Origin: Nocardia huaxiensis | GTDB lineage: Bacteria > Actinomycetota > Actinomycetes > Mycobacteriales > Mycobacteriaceae | DNA: 64,000 nt | Reading direction: 5' to 3' | NCBI RefSeq assembly: GCF_013744875.1 | Contig: NZ_CP059399.1 | Location: 3,038,001 to 3,102,000, forward strand | Part shown: positions 35,679-47,275 of the stretch, in pieces | Numbering within the stretch: position 1 is the stretch's first letter | How the letters are laid out: every line of letters starts with the position of its first letter | Position numbers and translations under genes: made by a program | Notes under the pieces: model-generated | Databases searched by the model: none | The model's input: the letters and a program-made list of their open reading frames with translations, nothing else | What the model was told of the DNA's origin: nothing

Positions 35679-35707
35679 TTGCAGTTTCTGAAAAATTGCA
35701 GATTCTG
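35679..35707. promoter_or_regulatory. Tandem near-repeats upstream of tetR (candidate operator)
   Basis: TTGCAGTTTCTG (35679-35690) and TTGCAGATTCTG (35696-35707) differ at one base and start 17 bp apart. The second contains a GCAG-ATT-CTGC dyad. They sit 15-43 bp upstream of the tetR ATG in a comparatively AT-rich strip, as expected for autoregulation. Confidence 0.45.
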
Positions 35708-35721
35708 CTAGATTCTCGGGC

Positions 35722-37951
<2,230 letters not shown>

Positions 37952-37958
37952 TGACGGT

Positions 37959-39179
37959 TCAACCGTTGTAGCGGAAGACATTGTCCCAGTGGCGATCCAG
38001 ATCCTGTTTCGCCCGGGGCAATGTCACCGCGTGCAGCCCGCCGCTCTCGTCCGCGGTCACCAGGCCGAGCTCGCGCAGCGTGCCCAGCCCGTCCTGGACA
38101 TCGAAGTCGAAGGTGGTGTTCCAGCGTTCGCGGAACCAATCCTCGACCTTCTTGTCGAGGTCGGCGGTGCTCAGCGGCCGGTCGGCGGTGCGCAGGAAGT
38201 GGTAGGCCAGTACGGCTTCGGTGACCTCGGATTCCTCGGCCGCGCCGAGCAGATGGTGGAAGACGCCCGCGCCATTGTCGAGATTGCGGAAGTACAGGTG
38301 CTCCTGCAGCGACTTCATGAGCTTGATCTTGCGATTCTTGAACTTGGAGAACTGCCGCACCAGATAGCCGCCCAGCGCCGCCATGCCCGCGCCCAGGGTG
38401 ACCAGCGCCGTCTGATCCAGTCGCACCGATTCGTCGCGCAGCCCGACCCAGAAGGCGAACAGCAGCACCAGCAGCCCCAGGGAGGCAATGAGTTTGGTGA
38501 CCAGCACGATGATGCCGGACACCACCGCGGGCACCCCGATCAGCAGCTTGTCCAGCGGCCGCATGCGCACCCGCACGGTCGGATACAGCATCTCCAAATC
38601 ATTGCTCGGCACATTCTGGAACAGCTTCAACAGCACCGAACCGCCCTCGGGCGAACGCTGCTCGTCGTCGGTCTCGCTGAAGGCGACGTAGACGAGAACC
38701 TTGGCGTAGCTGGTGAATTCGACGGTCCGCTTGCGTAAGCCGTAGAACGACTTCACCTCCGCGGTGCGCCGCGCCGCCCCGCGCCGGAAGAACAGCACCG
38801 TGTCGATGCCCTCGTCCTCGACCCGCAACCGCACCTTGAGCAGCGAGTGCTCACCGAACGCCCGCCCGATCTCCGCGGCGTCGATGCGGGTGAAGTTGGC
38901 GTCCTCGGCCAGGGCGACCAGTTCCCGCTCGACGGTTTCCCGGGCGGCGACCCGATCCTGTGCTGTCACAGCGCGAATCGCGCGCATGTTCACCGCCGGA
39001 TCGATCACGTGATAGGCGTCCAGCACCGCCTCGCCGCGCTCGTGGAACCGGTGGTGGAGCAATGCGGCCAGCAGCCGCGCGAACTCCCGGAACTCGGCGC
39101 GCTCGGCCTCGGGCAGCTCACCGGCGCACAGCGAGATGACCGCGCTCTTGCGGAACGGCAGAAAGTGTTCGGTCTGCAT
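37959..39179 (-). CDS. DUF3754 (TMEM143-like) membrane protein
   Basis: 406 aa from ATG 39179 (MQTEHFLPFRKSAV) with GAGGAG upstream; the frame to 39218 is less likely. The soluble N-terminal two thirds contain FFRRGAARRTAEVKSFYGLR then KRTVEFTSYAKVLVYVAF, then KLFQNVPSNDLEMLYPTVRV, the conserved core of DUF3754. Two membrane helices follow (SGIIVLVTKLIASLGLLVLL and ALVTLGAGMAALGGYLVRQF). KFKNRKIKLMKSLQEHLYFR and a winged-helix-like C-terminus end the protein. The family spans bacteria and mitochondria (TMEM143), with no firm biochemical role known. It is an apparent single gene here. Confidence 0.8.
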   Translation of the reverse strand: MQTEHFLPFRKSAVISLCAGELPEAERAEFREFARLLAALLHHRFHERGEAVLDAYHVIDPAVNMRAIRAVTAQDRVAARETVERELVALAEDANFTRIDAAEIGRAFGEHSLLKVRLRVEDEGIDTVLFFRRGAARRTAEVKSFYGLRKRTVEFTSYAKVLVYVAFSETDDEQRSPEGGSVLLKLFQNVPSNDLEMLYPTVRVRMRPLDKLLIGVPAVVSGIIVLVTKLIASLGLLVLLFAFWVGLRDESVRLDQTALVTLGAGMAALGGYLVRQFSKFKNRKIKLMKSLQEHLYFRNLDNGAGVFHHLLGAAEESEVTEAVLAYHFLRTADRPLSTADLDKKVEDWFRERWNTTFDFDVQDGLGTLRELGLVTADESGGLHAVTLPRAKQDLDRHWDNVFRYNG

Positions 39180-39240
39180 CACCAACTCCTCGCCTCGAAA
39201 TATCCGCCGCGACAACACGAGTGCGCAAGGGCCGGCTGTC

Positions 39241-40818
39241 TCAGCCGAAGGGATTGCCGTCGATGCCGCAGCCGGTGCCGGCCGCGGGCAGCACCCCGGA
39301 GAACAGGTAGTCGCGCTTCACGCGTTCGGCGCAGGTGCTCGGCACGTACATGCTGCTGTGCCCGGCGCCCTCGACCACCACCACCTGCGCGGCGGCCAGC
39401 TGAGCGGCGCCCGCCTGCGCGCCCGCCAGCGGGGTCGCCGGGTCGAACCTGCTGTTGAGCACCAGAATCGGGGCCGCGGTGCGGCGGTTCCACGGCCCGG
39501 TGTAGCGGTCGGCGTCGCGACCCTGCCAGAAGGCGCAGGCCATCATGTCGAAGACGCCGATCCGGCCGAAGTAGGGCACGCGGCGGTCCTCGGATTCGGC
39601 GGCGCGGCTGTACACGGCCAGGTCGGTCGGGACGACGCTGTCGCTGCACTGAATGGTGTAGTACGCCTCGGTGCGATTACCCGTGTACCCGGCCTCGGCC
39701 GCGATGGGGACCACGCCCGACAGCGTGGCGCCCGCGTCGAACAGCGATTGCAGCAGGGCGGCCAGGTTCGGATAGGTGTCCGAACGCGAAAGATCCGCTG
39801 CCGCATTGACGATCGCGGAGTAGGTCCACTCCTGACCGTCGAGCAGGATGGGAGCCAGGCGCGCCCGCTCGGCGATGACCCGCCACTTCAGCGCGGGATC
39901 ACCGGAGGAGAAGGCACAGCGCGGACCGGCTTCGGTGCACAGGCGCAGGAAGGCGTCGAAGGTCTGGGCGATGCCGGTCGCCACATCCTGGCGCATATCG
40001 ATGGGGACGGTGGCGCCCTGTGTCCCATGGCCATTGGCGCTGCCCTCGAAATCGAGCGAGCCGTCGAAGACCATGGCGCGCACGCGCCCGGGGAACATGT
40101 TCGCGTAGATCGCGCCGAGCTGGGTGCCGTAGGAGATGCCGTGGTAGGTCAGCTGTGCGTCGCCGACCGCACGCCGCAGCAGATCCATATCCCGGGCGGT
40201 GTTCGCGGTCGAGGCGTGATGCAGGATCGGACCGGCCAACTGCGCGCAGCGGTCCGCGAATTCCCGGTTGTGCGAGAAGAATTCGGCTTCACCCGCCGGA
40301 TCGCCGGGCATATCCGGGAACGCGCCGAGGAAGGCCAGCTGCTCCTCGGTATTCGGGAAGCAGCGGGCCGTGGCACTGCGCGCGACCGATCGCGGATCCC
40401 AGGAGACGAGGTCGAAGCGCGCCCGCAGTTCCTCGGAGAACAGCCACGGCCAGTGTGCGCGCTCGCGCAGCCGGTCCACGCCGGAGGCTCCGGGTCCGCC
40501 GAAATTGACGAACAGCGTGCCGATTCGGGCCGCCGGGTCGCTCGCGGGCAACTTGATCACGGCGAGATCGATCTGATCGCCGCGCGGGGCGTGATAGTCC
40601 AGGGGCACCCGCGCGGTCGCGCACTGGAAGCCATCAGCGCACTGATCCCACTGCAGCACAGGGGTTTCCGCGGCTTCGGCGAGTGCGTCGAGGAAGGGGT
40701 CCGGTGCGGCCGCCACATCGGCCGACACCGGCCGCGCCGAGGCGCCGGCTCCGAGGGCTACGACGAAGGCGACGATCCAGACCAGGCGAAATCTGTTGCG
40801 TACCAATCGTGGAGCCAC
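39241..40818 (-). CDS. Secreted alpha/beta-hydrolase, TAP-like (tripeptidyl aminopeptidase type)
   Basis: 525 aa from GTG 40818 (VAPRLVRNRFRLVW), which gives a clean signal peptide (IVAFVVALGAGASARPVSA); an ATG at 40872 is possible but adds a hydrophilic, Cys-containing lead. Features of the SlpD/Tap family: LYVNFGGPG-type oxyanion region (TLFVNFGGPGASGVD), FDLVSWDPRSVARS, nucleophile elbow GISYGTQLG, and the C-terminal TAP-like domain PILVLNSRFDPATPL plus EGAGHSS supplying Asp and His. Members remove short peptides from the N-termini of exported proteins. In Nocardia and mycobacteria many such paralogues exist, so the substrate is uncertain. Confidence 0.85.
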   Translation of the reverse strand: MAPRLVRNRFRLVWIVAFVVALGAGASARPVSADVAAAPDPFLDALAEAAETPVLQWDQCADGFQCATARVPLDYHAPRGDQIDLAVIKLPASDPAARIGTLFVNFGGPGASGVDRLRERAHWPWLFSEELRARFDLVSWDPRSVARSATARCFPNTEEQLAFLGAFPDMPGDPAGEAEFFSHNREFADRCAQLAGPILHHASTANTARDMDLLRRAVGDAQLTYHGISYGTQLGAIYANMFPGRVRAMVFDGSLDFEGSANGHGTQGATVPIDMRQDVATGIAQTFDAFLRLCTEAGPRCAFSSGDPALKWRVIAERARLAPILLDGQEWTYSAIVNAAADLSRSDTYPNLAALLQSLFDAGATLSGVVPIAAEAGYTGNRTEAYYTIQCSDSVVPTDLAVYSRAAESEDRRVPYFGRIGVFDMMACAFWQGRDADRYTGPWNRRTAAPILVLNSRFDPATPLAGAQAGAAQLAAAQVVVVEGAGHSSMYVPSTCAERVKRDYLFSGVLPAAGTGCGIDGNPFG

Positions 40819-41094
40819 CACACCAAGAGCCTTCCGAGCACAGATGAACACTTGCCCGCCACACCCTGCCATACCGCACCCGCAGTCGGCATGCGGGTCG
40901 GCGAAAAGTGAGCGCCGCAGGGTGAAAAACTCGTCGCGAAGCCGGGCGTATCGCCCGCGTCATGTCATGTGCGCAGGTGGGCAAGGCAATTCGTGGTCAT
41001 GGACCATGCGGTTCGAAAGAGAGTAGAAGGTGAGTACTCGACCAACTTAGAGTTCGAACTCCACCGATGAGGTTCCGGTCGGAAGGAGTCGACG

Positions 41095-42321
41095 ATGACC
41101 ACTGATGGAGGATTGCGGACGGGGCTGACAGTCTCCGGACGGCCCATGTCCATGCCGCTGCAGGATGTGCGGACGCTGTCGCGGCGGCTGGTCGGACATT
41201 TCGTCGACACGGTGATTCCGTGCGGGACATTGCCCGGAGACGTCATATCCGGTGATGTCACCACGATCACCCGCCTCTGCCTGGAGCTGGCCGTGAGCAT
41301 GCTGGACGGGGAGGACATCCCGGCCAAGACCGGCCGGCTGGCCGAGGCCGCGGCGGGCTGGGCACGCGAGGGCGTTCCCATCGACGTCGTGCTGCACGCG
41401 ATCCATGAGGGCTTCAAAGTCGGTATGGGGCTGACTGTTTCGAATGCCACGGCGCAGGACTTCGAGAGCGTGGTGAACGGGGCCAAGCTGGTGATCGAAC
41501 TCCTCGACACCATCAGCGCGACCGTGGCGCGCGCCTACGTACGCGAGCACAAGGCGGTGGTGAGCGAACATCACACCGCCGTGCACACCCTGACTTCGGC
41601 ACTGCTGGGCGGACATTCGACCTCGACCATGGCACGCGAATGCGGGATCGAGATCGCCGACGCGTATTCGATACTGGCACTGGATATTCCGCAGCATCCG
41701 GACGAGCGGCATCCCATGCTCGACGGGAAGGTGGTGGCGCGGCGCAAGTTACGCCGGGTACAGGCCGAACTCGCCGTGCGCTGCGGGGAGACCGCGCTCG
41801 CCCTGCTCAGCGTGGACGGGGGCACCATCCTGCTGCCCGCCGCCGAGAATGACGAATGGCTCGGCGAACTGCTGGAACGGCTGTCGGCGGCCGCGCATGT
41901 GCCCATTACCGCGGCGGTGGTGACCGTGCCCGCGACCGACGTGCCCGCGGCGGCCGACCGCGCCCACGAGCTGCTCGACATGGTGCAGCGCCTGGAATGC
42001 GTGCCGGGACTCTATCGATTCGCCGACATGGCCCTGGAATATCAGCTCACCCGGCCCGGCCCCGGCCGGGAATCCCTCGGGGCGCTGCTGGATCCGCTCG
42101 ATGCGCATCCGGAATTACTGGAGACCCTGCGCGTCCACATCGGCAACAATCTGAATCGGCAACGCACAGCGCGAATCCTGCACATACACACCAATACCGT
42201 CGACTATCGCCTGAAACGGATCGGCCAACTCACCGGATTCGATCCCACCGTGACCTCCGGACTGTGGCAGCTGCGCTCCGCGCTCATCGCCCGCACCTTC
42301 ACCGAGCACCGTGTCGCCTAA
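41095..42321 (+). CDS. PucR-family (CdaR-type) transcriptional regulator
   Basis: 408 aa. The N-terminal half is helical (RsbRD/DUF-type sensor-like region with REGVPIDVVLHAIHEGFKVG). The middle has a GGDEF-like degenerate domain common in PucR proteins. The C-terminus carries the PucR HTH: PELLETLRVHIGNNLNRQRT, ARILHIHTNTVDYRLKRIGQ, LTGFDP. Such regulators respond to purines, proline or other metabolites and often control a neighbouring gene. The secreted lipase begins 168 bp downstream on the same strand and is the most likely target. The signal is unknown. Confidence 0.88.
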   Translation: MTTDGGLRTGLTVSGRPMSMPLQDVRTLSRRLVGHFVDTVIPCGTLPGDVISGDVTTITRLCLELAVSMLDGEDIPAKTGRLAEAAAGWAREGVPIDVVLHAIHEGFKVGMGLTVSNATAQDFESVVNGAKLVIELLDTISATVARAYVREHKAVVSEHHTAVHTLTSALLGGHSTSTMARECGIEIADAYSILALDIPQHPDERHPMLDGKVVARRKLRRVQAELAVRCGETALALLSVDGGTILLPAAENDEWLGELLERLSAAAHVPITAAVVTVPATDVPAAADRAHELLDMVQRLECVPGLYRFADMALEYQLTRPGPGRESLGALLDPLDAHPELLETLRVHIGNNLNRQRTARILHIHTNTVDYRLKRIGQLTGFDPTVTSGLWQLRSALIARTFTEHRVA

Positions 42322-42489
42322 CACCGCGCCGGCCGGTCCGCGCCGGTCGGAAAAGGTCTCTGTTTCGGCTCACCGAATGCTTCCCCGCCATTCGTGAGCT
42401 GGTCCAGAATTCGGCCGTGAACCTTCTGAGCGCGTTTCGCCCCGGCCTAGCGTGAGCGCGCACCAGGCGGTCCGAAGAAAGGCAAGTCC

Positions 42490-43611
42490 ATGAGAAAACC
42501 ATTCCGGCGCAGGATAGTTCGCACGGCAATCCTCACGGGGGTGGCAGTGCTCGCCCTGGCCCTCGGCGGGCCGGGCGCTGACGCCGCACCGGGGACGGGG
42601 TCGGCGTGCACCTCGGGCAGCGGGGCCGGCTCGGGCAACGGCTCGGGGAACTGCTTCGGCGGCTCGGGTTCCAGCGCGGGGCTGTCGGGCGGATACGCCT
42701 CCGACACCCAGGGCTTCGGCCCGGTCATGACGTCCTGGCTGGCAGCGTTCGGGTACGGCCTGTTCCATCCGGACGCCACTCCGCCGGGCGCGAACGACTG
42801 GGGCTGCAAGCCCACCGCCGAGCATCCCCGGCCGGTGGTGCTGCTGCACGGCACCTGGATGAACGCGTACAACGGATTCGCGTACATGGGTCAGCCCATC
42901 AAGGACGCCGGGTTCTGTACCTTCACGTTCAATTACGGCCGCTCGAATCTGATCCAGGGCGGCGGTCTGGGGTCGTTCCTGCCGGGCACCATGGGCACCG
43001 GCTACATTCAGGATTCGGCGAAACAGCTGGCCGTCTTCGTCGATCGCGTGCTGGCGGCCACCGGCGGCACACAGGTCGATATCGTGGCGCACTCGCAGGG
43101 CGGCTCGATGGCCAACTGGTACACCAAGTTCGACGGTGGCGCGACCAAGGTGAACAAGCTGATCACCTACGGTGCAACGCATCACGGCACCTCGCTGGAC
43201 GGAATCGGCGCACTGGGCCGGGCCGTCAACAACTTCGGCATCGACATTCTCGGCTTCGTCGAACTCTTCGTGGGCCACAGCGGAATTCAGCAGACCATCG
43301 GCTCGGATTTCGTGAATCAGCTGAATGCGGGCGGCGATACGGTGGCGGGCATCGACTACACGATTGTCGGGACCCGCTACGACGAGATCACCAACCCCTA
43401 CGATCTCACCTTCCTCACCGCCGGTCCCGGGGCGCAGGTGGACAATATTCTGCTGCAGGACGGCTGCGAAACCGATCTCTCGGACCACCTGACCATCATG
43501 TATTCGCCACGCGCCCTGTCCATTGCACTGCGCGCCCTCGATCCGGCGAAGTTCCCTGAGCTGCAATGCACCTTCAACCCGTGGCTGCTCGGCGGCGGCG
43601 GGTCCCTCTAG
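42490..43611 (+). CDS. Secreted lipase/esterase, class-2-lipase (EstA/LipB) type
   Basis: 373 aa. Signal peptide: MRKPFRRRIVRTAILTGVAV then LALALGGPGADA, cut near residue 32. A 30-residue Gly/Ser-rich spacer with two Cys follows. The hydrolase core has the oxyanion stretch PVVLLHGTWMN, FCTFTFNYGR, the nucleophile elbow VDIVAHSQGGSM, and GATHHGTSLDG. Candidate acid and His are in the GTRYDEIT and DLSDHLTIM regions, matching actinobacterial lipases acting on exported lipids. The upstream PucR regulator may control it. Its TAG stop overlaps the TAG stop of the convergent TetR gene within a single CTAG. Confidence 0.88.
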   Translation: MRKPFRRRIVRTAILTGVAVLALALGGPGADAAPGTGSACTSGSGAGSGNGSGNCFGGSGSSAGLSGGYASDTQGFGPVMTSWLAAFGYGLFHPDATPPGANDWGCKPTAEHPRPVVLLHGTWMNAYNGFAYMGQPIKDAGFCTFTFNYGRSNLIQGGGLGSFLPGTMGTGYIQDSAKQLAVFVDRVLAATGGTQVDIVAHSQGGSMANWYTKFDGGATKVNKLITYGATHHGTSLDGIGALGRAVNNFGIDILGFVELFVGHSGIQQTIGSDFVNQLNAGGDTVAGIDYTIVGTRYDEITNPYDLTFLTAGPGAQVDNILLQDGCETDLSDHLTIMYSPRALSIALRALDPAKFPELQCTFNPWLLGGGGSL

Positions 43612-44249
43612 GCGCGAGCCTCGGCCTCGATCCAGGCGGCCATCATCTGCGCGGTGGTGGCGATGGCCTCCTGGCGCTCGGCGGGGTCGACCTCGAGCGC
43701 GGTGGCGCGCAGCACAGCCGCGAAGCCGGTATTGATGAACACGAACGTCATCACCTCGTACCGGTGGTCGTCACCCGGCCCCAGCAGCTGAATCAGCAGC
43801 ACCTTGACCAGCAGGCGCAGCCGCGGCTCGAATTCCGGCAGGCCGCTGCTGTAGAACTGCACCCCCGCCACCAGCGCCCGCACCAGCTTGGCATTGGCCA
43901 CCAATTCCTCGGTGAACACCTCCAGCAATTCGGTGATCAGCCGGGGCGCGTCGGCGAGCAGATCGCCGGGCGGCTGCCGGGACAGCGTGGACACCCAATC
44001 GGTGGCTCGCCGCTCCAGATTCTCCAGCAGCCGCCCCAGCAGCTCGTCCACCATCACACTGCGATCGGAGAAATACCGATATACCGTGCCGATACTCACC
44101 CCGGCCGTGGCCGCGATCCGATTCGTCGAAGTATTGGAGATGCCGCGCTCACCGAACAATGCGGCGGCGGTATTCAGAATGTGTTCGCGAGTTTCCTTGG
44201 AGCGCAGCTGAGTCGGGCGACGCCGCGGTCGGACAGCTTTCGGCGGCAT
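43608..44249 (-). CDS. TetR-family transcriptional regulator
   Basis: 213 aa. HTH: LRSKETREHILNTAAALFGE, RGISNTSTNRIAATAGVSIG, TVYRYFSDRSVMVDEL. The N-terminus is rich in K, R and P (PPKAVRPRRRPTQ). The C-terminal domain resembles the TetR_C group that ends with TAQMMAAWIEAEAR. It is convergent with the lipase (shared CTAG). On the other side it is 15 bp downstream of the HAAS/DUF4153-like gene on the same strand, so the two probably form one transcript. The ligand is unknown. Confidence 0.9.
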   Translation of the reverse strand: MPPKAVRPRRRPTQLRSKETREHILNTAAALFGERGISNTSTNRIAATAGVSIGTVYRYFSDRSVMVDELLGRLLENLERRATDWVSTLSRQPPGDLLADAPRLITELLEVFTEELVANAKLVRALVAGVQFYSSGLPEFEPRLRLLVKVLLIQLLGPGDDHRYEVMTFVFINTGFAAVLRATALEVDPAERQEAIATTAQMMAAWIEAEARA

Positions 44250-44264
44250 CCGCTCATCATAGAG

Positions 44265-45590
44265 TCACAGGAAGTCGAACAGGGGCGGGAAAACGAGAAC
44301 AACCGCCCATGCCCAGACCGCATAAATCACCAGATAGCGGGTCTGCCATTGTTCGAGGCGGCCGAATGGCGTACGGCGGCGCAGGAATCCGAACAGCAGC
44401 CGGGCCGACCAGGCGAGATTGGCCAGCAGAATCAGGTTCTCACCCAGTGCCGCAATGCGATTCGGAGTCGAACCCCATTCGGTGATGCGTCCCGCGACCG
44501 CGGCCAGCACCAGAACATCCACGAGCAGCGCGCTGACCACCAGAGCCAGCTGCAACCTGTCGAAAGCGCCTGGAGCAGGGGCGGGTTCACGGGCCGAGAT
44601 CGAATAGAGCAGCAGGGCGAGCACCAGCGCCAGCAGCACGTCGAACAGGATCAGGGCGTCGCGATCCACGTCGATTCCCCTGCCGCTCAGCCCGATTCCG
44701 GCGAGCAGCGCCAGCAGCACAGCGGTGAACAGGGGAGTGAAGACCTTCGTCAGCAGCGGCGCGATATTCCCGACCACATTCTGCGTGCCCTCGGCCGGCC
44801 ACGCCGCCACCACCACGGCCGCGACGCCACCGCACGGCAGCAGCCACTGCGAAACGAACTCCTCCGCATCGACCCCGATGGCATCGAACGTGCCGAGCGT
44901 GACCCCGATCAGCACCCCGCCACCGAGACAGATCAGCACGAAGTAGATGAACCACTCCCCGGTGAACCGAATGAAATCCATCCGCCGCCGACCCGAACGC
45001 CACGCACCCGCGGTGTAGGCCACCCCGGTCACCAGCCACAGCGCGATCGGCAGATGAATCGCGGTGAGCACCAACGACTGCGAATCCGACCCGAGCGGAT
45101 AGGCATTGGCCGCAACGGCCCCGAGCCCGAACAGCCCGGCCAGCATCGCCACCACCCGCAGCGAAAGCCGGTGCCGGATGGCGAAATACACGGCCAGCGG
45201 CGCGAACGCGAACAGCGCGGCATTGCGGCCGTAGAACTCCGGATGCCCGTCCAGATCGACCCCAAAGGCCACCGGCAGCTTGACGGCGACAGCCGAGGCC
45301 ACCGCACAGCCGACCATCACCACCAGATCCGGCCGCGTGACGCGATTGCGGGCCGCTGCATCGGAGAGCGGCACAAGCTGTTTCCACAGCAGCTCATCCG
45401 CCCCGCCGAGCCGCTTCACCGCGATGAGAAACGCCTCATCCGCCGCCAGCCCCGCCGCGGTCAGCTCCGTCACGCTGCCACGCAGCCGGGCCTCCGAGTC
45501 CGTGATATCGGACTCCGGCAACTTCCTCCGCTGTTCCACATACGCGCGCCACCGCGCGATCCGTTCCTCGACATCGCTGTCCGCGGTCAT
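44265..45590 (-). CDS. Membrane protein with HAAS-like prefix and DUF4153-like core
   Basis: 441 aa. The soluble N-terminal 70 residues (RIARWRAYVEQRRKLPESDI, LRGSVTELTAAGLAADEAFL, IAVKRLGGADELLWKQLV) have the helical pattern of the HAAS or permease-prefix domain. About eleven membrane helices follow (PDLVVMVGCAVASAVAVKLP onward), fitting DUF4153-type proteins. HAAS domains often accompany PadR-like or ECF-linked signalling in actinobacteria. It is co-transcribed with the TetR gene to its left, so an envelope stress-sensing role is possible but not shown. No catalytic motif is evident. Confidence 0.7.
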   Translation of the reverse strand: MTADSDVEERIARWRAYVEQRRKLPESDITDSEARLRGSVTELTAAGLAADEAFLIAVKRLGGADELLWKQLVPLSDAAARNRVTRPDLVVMVGCAVASAVAVKLPVAFGVDLDGHPEFYGRNAALFAFAPLAVYFAIRHRLSLRVVAMLAGLFGLGAVAANAYPLGSDSQSLVLTAIHLPIALWLVTGVAYTAGAWRSGRRRMDFIRFTGEWFIYFVLICLGGGVLIGVTLGTFDAIGVDAEEFVSQWLLPCGGVAAVVVAAWPAEGTQNVVGNIAPLLTKVFTPLFTAVLLALLAGIGLSGRGIDVDRDALILFDVLLALVLALLLYSISAREPAPAPGAFDRLQLALVVSALLVDVLVLAAVAGRITEWGSTPNRIAALGENLILLANLAWSARLLFGFLRRRTPFGRLEQWQTRYLVIYAVWAWAVVLVFPPLFDFL

Positions 45591-45967
45591 GAGCCGTGGA
45601 TAGTAGTCCCTGACCAGTAGGCATGCGGGGGAACAAACCGAATGACCACCCGGTGTCGTCGACTCCGCGCGGTCACCCTCGTGCGGCCCGCCGCATTGCC
45701 GCGCGGTCTGCCGGCTCTTCAGCCCACCGGGTACCTCGCGCCCACCCGGCCGCGTCGGTCTGCGCGGCCGAAGTACGCGCGTCGAATGCCCTCCGCCACC
45801 GCGCCTGCACCGACTCGGTACTGCCTGGGTCGACGCCTCCCACCGGATTCTCGCCGTTCGTCATGTCCGAGATATCCCCGCCGTACAGGTGGCAGGTACG
45901 GGATATCGCGGTCTCGGCAGCGCAGTGGGTGTGTGCCGGATCGGGGCGGCCGGTAAAGTGGCCCCGG
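45591..45967. other. 377-bp intergenic region between divergent genes
   Basis: No gene is supported here: the open frame that spans it (from 45623) is only an N-terminal extension of the GT87 gene without family resemblance. The one structure seen is a perfect 8-bp inverted repeat, GATATCCC (45871-45878) and GGGATATC (45900-45907), 60-97 bp before the GT87 start, which may be a regulator site. Confidence 0.45.
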
Positions 45968-47275
45968 ATGAGTTTTTCCACCGCTGTTGCTGAGCCGAAG
46001 TCGCTGGACCGCCGATTCGGGCGGGTGATGTGGCTGGTGCCGGTGTTGTGTACGGGCTTCGCGGCCCTGTGTCTGATGGTGCCGCTGTGGCCGTTCAAGG
46101 AGATCTCCGACAGCTTCATCGACCTGCAGGTGTATCGGCTCGGGATCGAGACGCTGCGCGATGGCGGTGATCTGTACGGGCAGCTGCCCAAGACCTCGGT
46201 CGGGATCGGGTTGCCGTTCATCTATCCGCCGTTCGCCGCGCTGGCGCTCGCGCCGTTCGCGCTGCTGCCGTGGGATGTGGCCGCGTTCTCGTTCTTCGTC
46301 ACCTCGGTGGCCTGTATCGCGCTGACGCTGTACCTGGTGGCGCGGCGGGTGTGGGCGGGCGAGGATCGCAAGCTGCTCGCGGTGTGGGTGATGGCATGTG
46401 CGACGCCGCTGGCGCTGCTGCTCGAGCCGGCGCGGGAGACCCTCGATTTCGGGCAGGTCAATCTGCTGCTGATGGCCTTGGTCGCGGCGGACTGTTTGAC
46501 CGAGAAACCGAAGTGGAAGCGCGGGATGCTGATCGGCATCGCCGCCGCCATCAAGCTGACGCCGGGTGCGTTCGTGCTGTTCTTCCTGGTCCGCAAGGAT
46601 TACAAGGCGGCCGTGACCGCGGCGATCACGGGTGCCGCCGCGACCGCGCTGAGCTTCGCGGTCATGCCGAAGACGTCGACCGAGTACTGGTTCGGCGGAA
46701 TGGGCAATGTGAAGGGGCTGAGTGGGTCGGCCTTCCACACCAATCAGTCGATCCAGGCGGTGCTGGCGCGCTTCCAGATCGAGAAGCCGCTGTTCACCAT
46801 TCTGTGGCTGGTGCTGAGCGCCGTCCTGCTGGTGCTGGTGGTGGCGGCCATGCGCAAGGCGGCGGCCATGCCCGCACTGGCGCTGGCCCTCAATGCCGTG
46901 TTCACGCTGCTGGTGTCGCCGATCTCGTGGTCGCACCACTGGATCTGGATCGTGCCCGCGCTGCTGGCCATGCTCGGCTACGCGACGCGGTTGCCGTGGC
47001 GGCAGGCGGCGGGCTGGTACGCGGTGACGGCCGTGACCGCGTGGGTCTTCGTCTACGGGCCGCAGAACTGGCTGCCCGGTGACGACAATCGCGAATTCGC
47101 GTGGTCGATCCGGCAGCACATCGAGGGCGACACCTACGTGTGGCTGAGCGTGCTGCTGGTGGTGCTGTTCCTGGTCACGGGACGCCGGACCGGCCCGGCC
47201 GCCGTCGACACCGCCGCCGTGGCCGCCCCGGTGGGGGAGACCACGGCTTTGGAGGGCACGACTACTCCGCGGTGA
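45968..47275 (+). CDS. GT87-family (DUF2029) polyprenyl-phosphate-dependent mannosyltransferase
   Basis: 435 aa from ATG 45968. About ten membrane helices. The first exterior loop carries the GT-C acidic residue in [20 protein letters not shown], followed by [20 protein letters not shown], both typical of mycobacterial GT87 enzymes such as PimE and the arabinomannan mannosyltransferases. [20 protein letters not shown] and [18 protein letters not shown] are further conserved segments. The family adds alpha-mannose from polyprenyl-phosphomannose to phosphoinositol mannosides or lipoarabinomannan outside the membrane, which fits a mycolic-acid actinobacterium. Which step this paralogue performs is not known. 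Confidence 0.85.
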   Translation: MSFSTAVAEPKSLDRRFGRVMWLVPVLCTGFAALCLMVPLWPFKEISDSFIDLQVYRLGIETLRDGGDLYGQLPKTSVGIGLPFIYPPFAALALAPFALLPWDVAAFSFFVTSVACIALTLYLVARRVWAGEDRKLLAVWVMACATPLALLLEPARETLDFGQVNLLLMALVAADCLTEKPKWKRGMLIGIAAAIKLTPGAFVLFFLVRKDYKAAVTAAITGAAATALSFAVMPKTSTEYWFGGMGNVKGLSGSAFHTNQSIQAVLARFQIEKPLFTILWLVLSAVLLVLVVAAMRKAAAMPALALALNAVFTLLVSPISWSHHWIWIVPALLAMLGYATRLPWRQAAGWYAVTAVTAWVFVYGPQNWLPGDDNREFAWSIRQHIEGDTYVWLSVLLVVLFLVTGRRTGPAAVDTAAVAAPVGETTALEGTTTPR

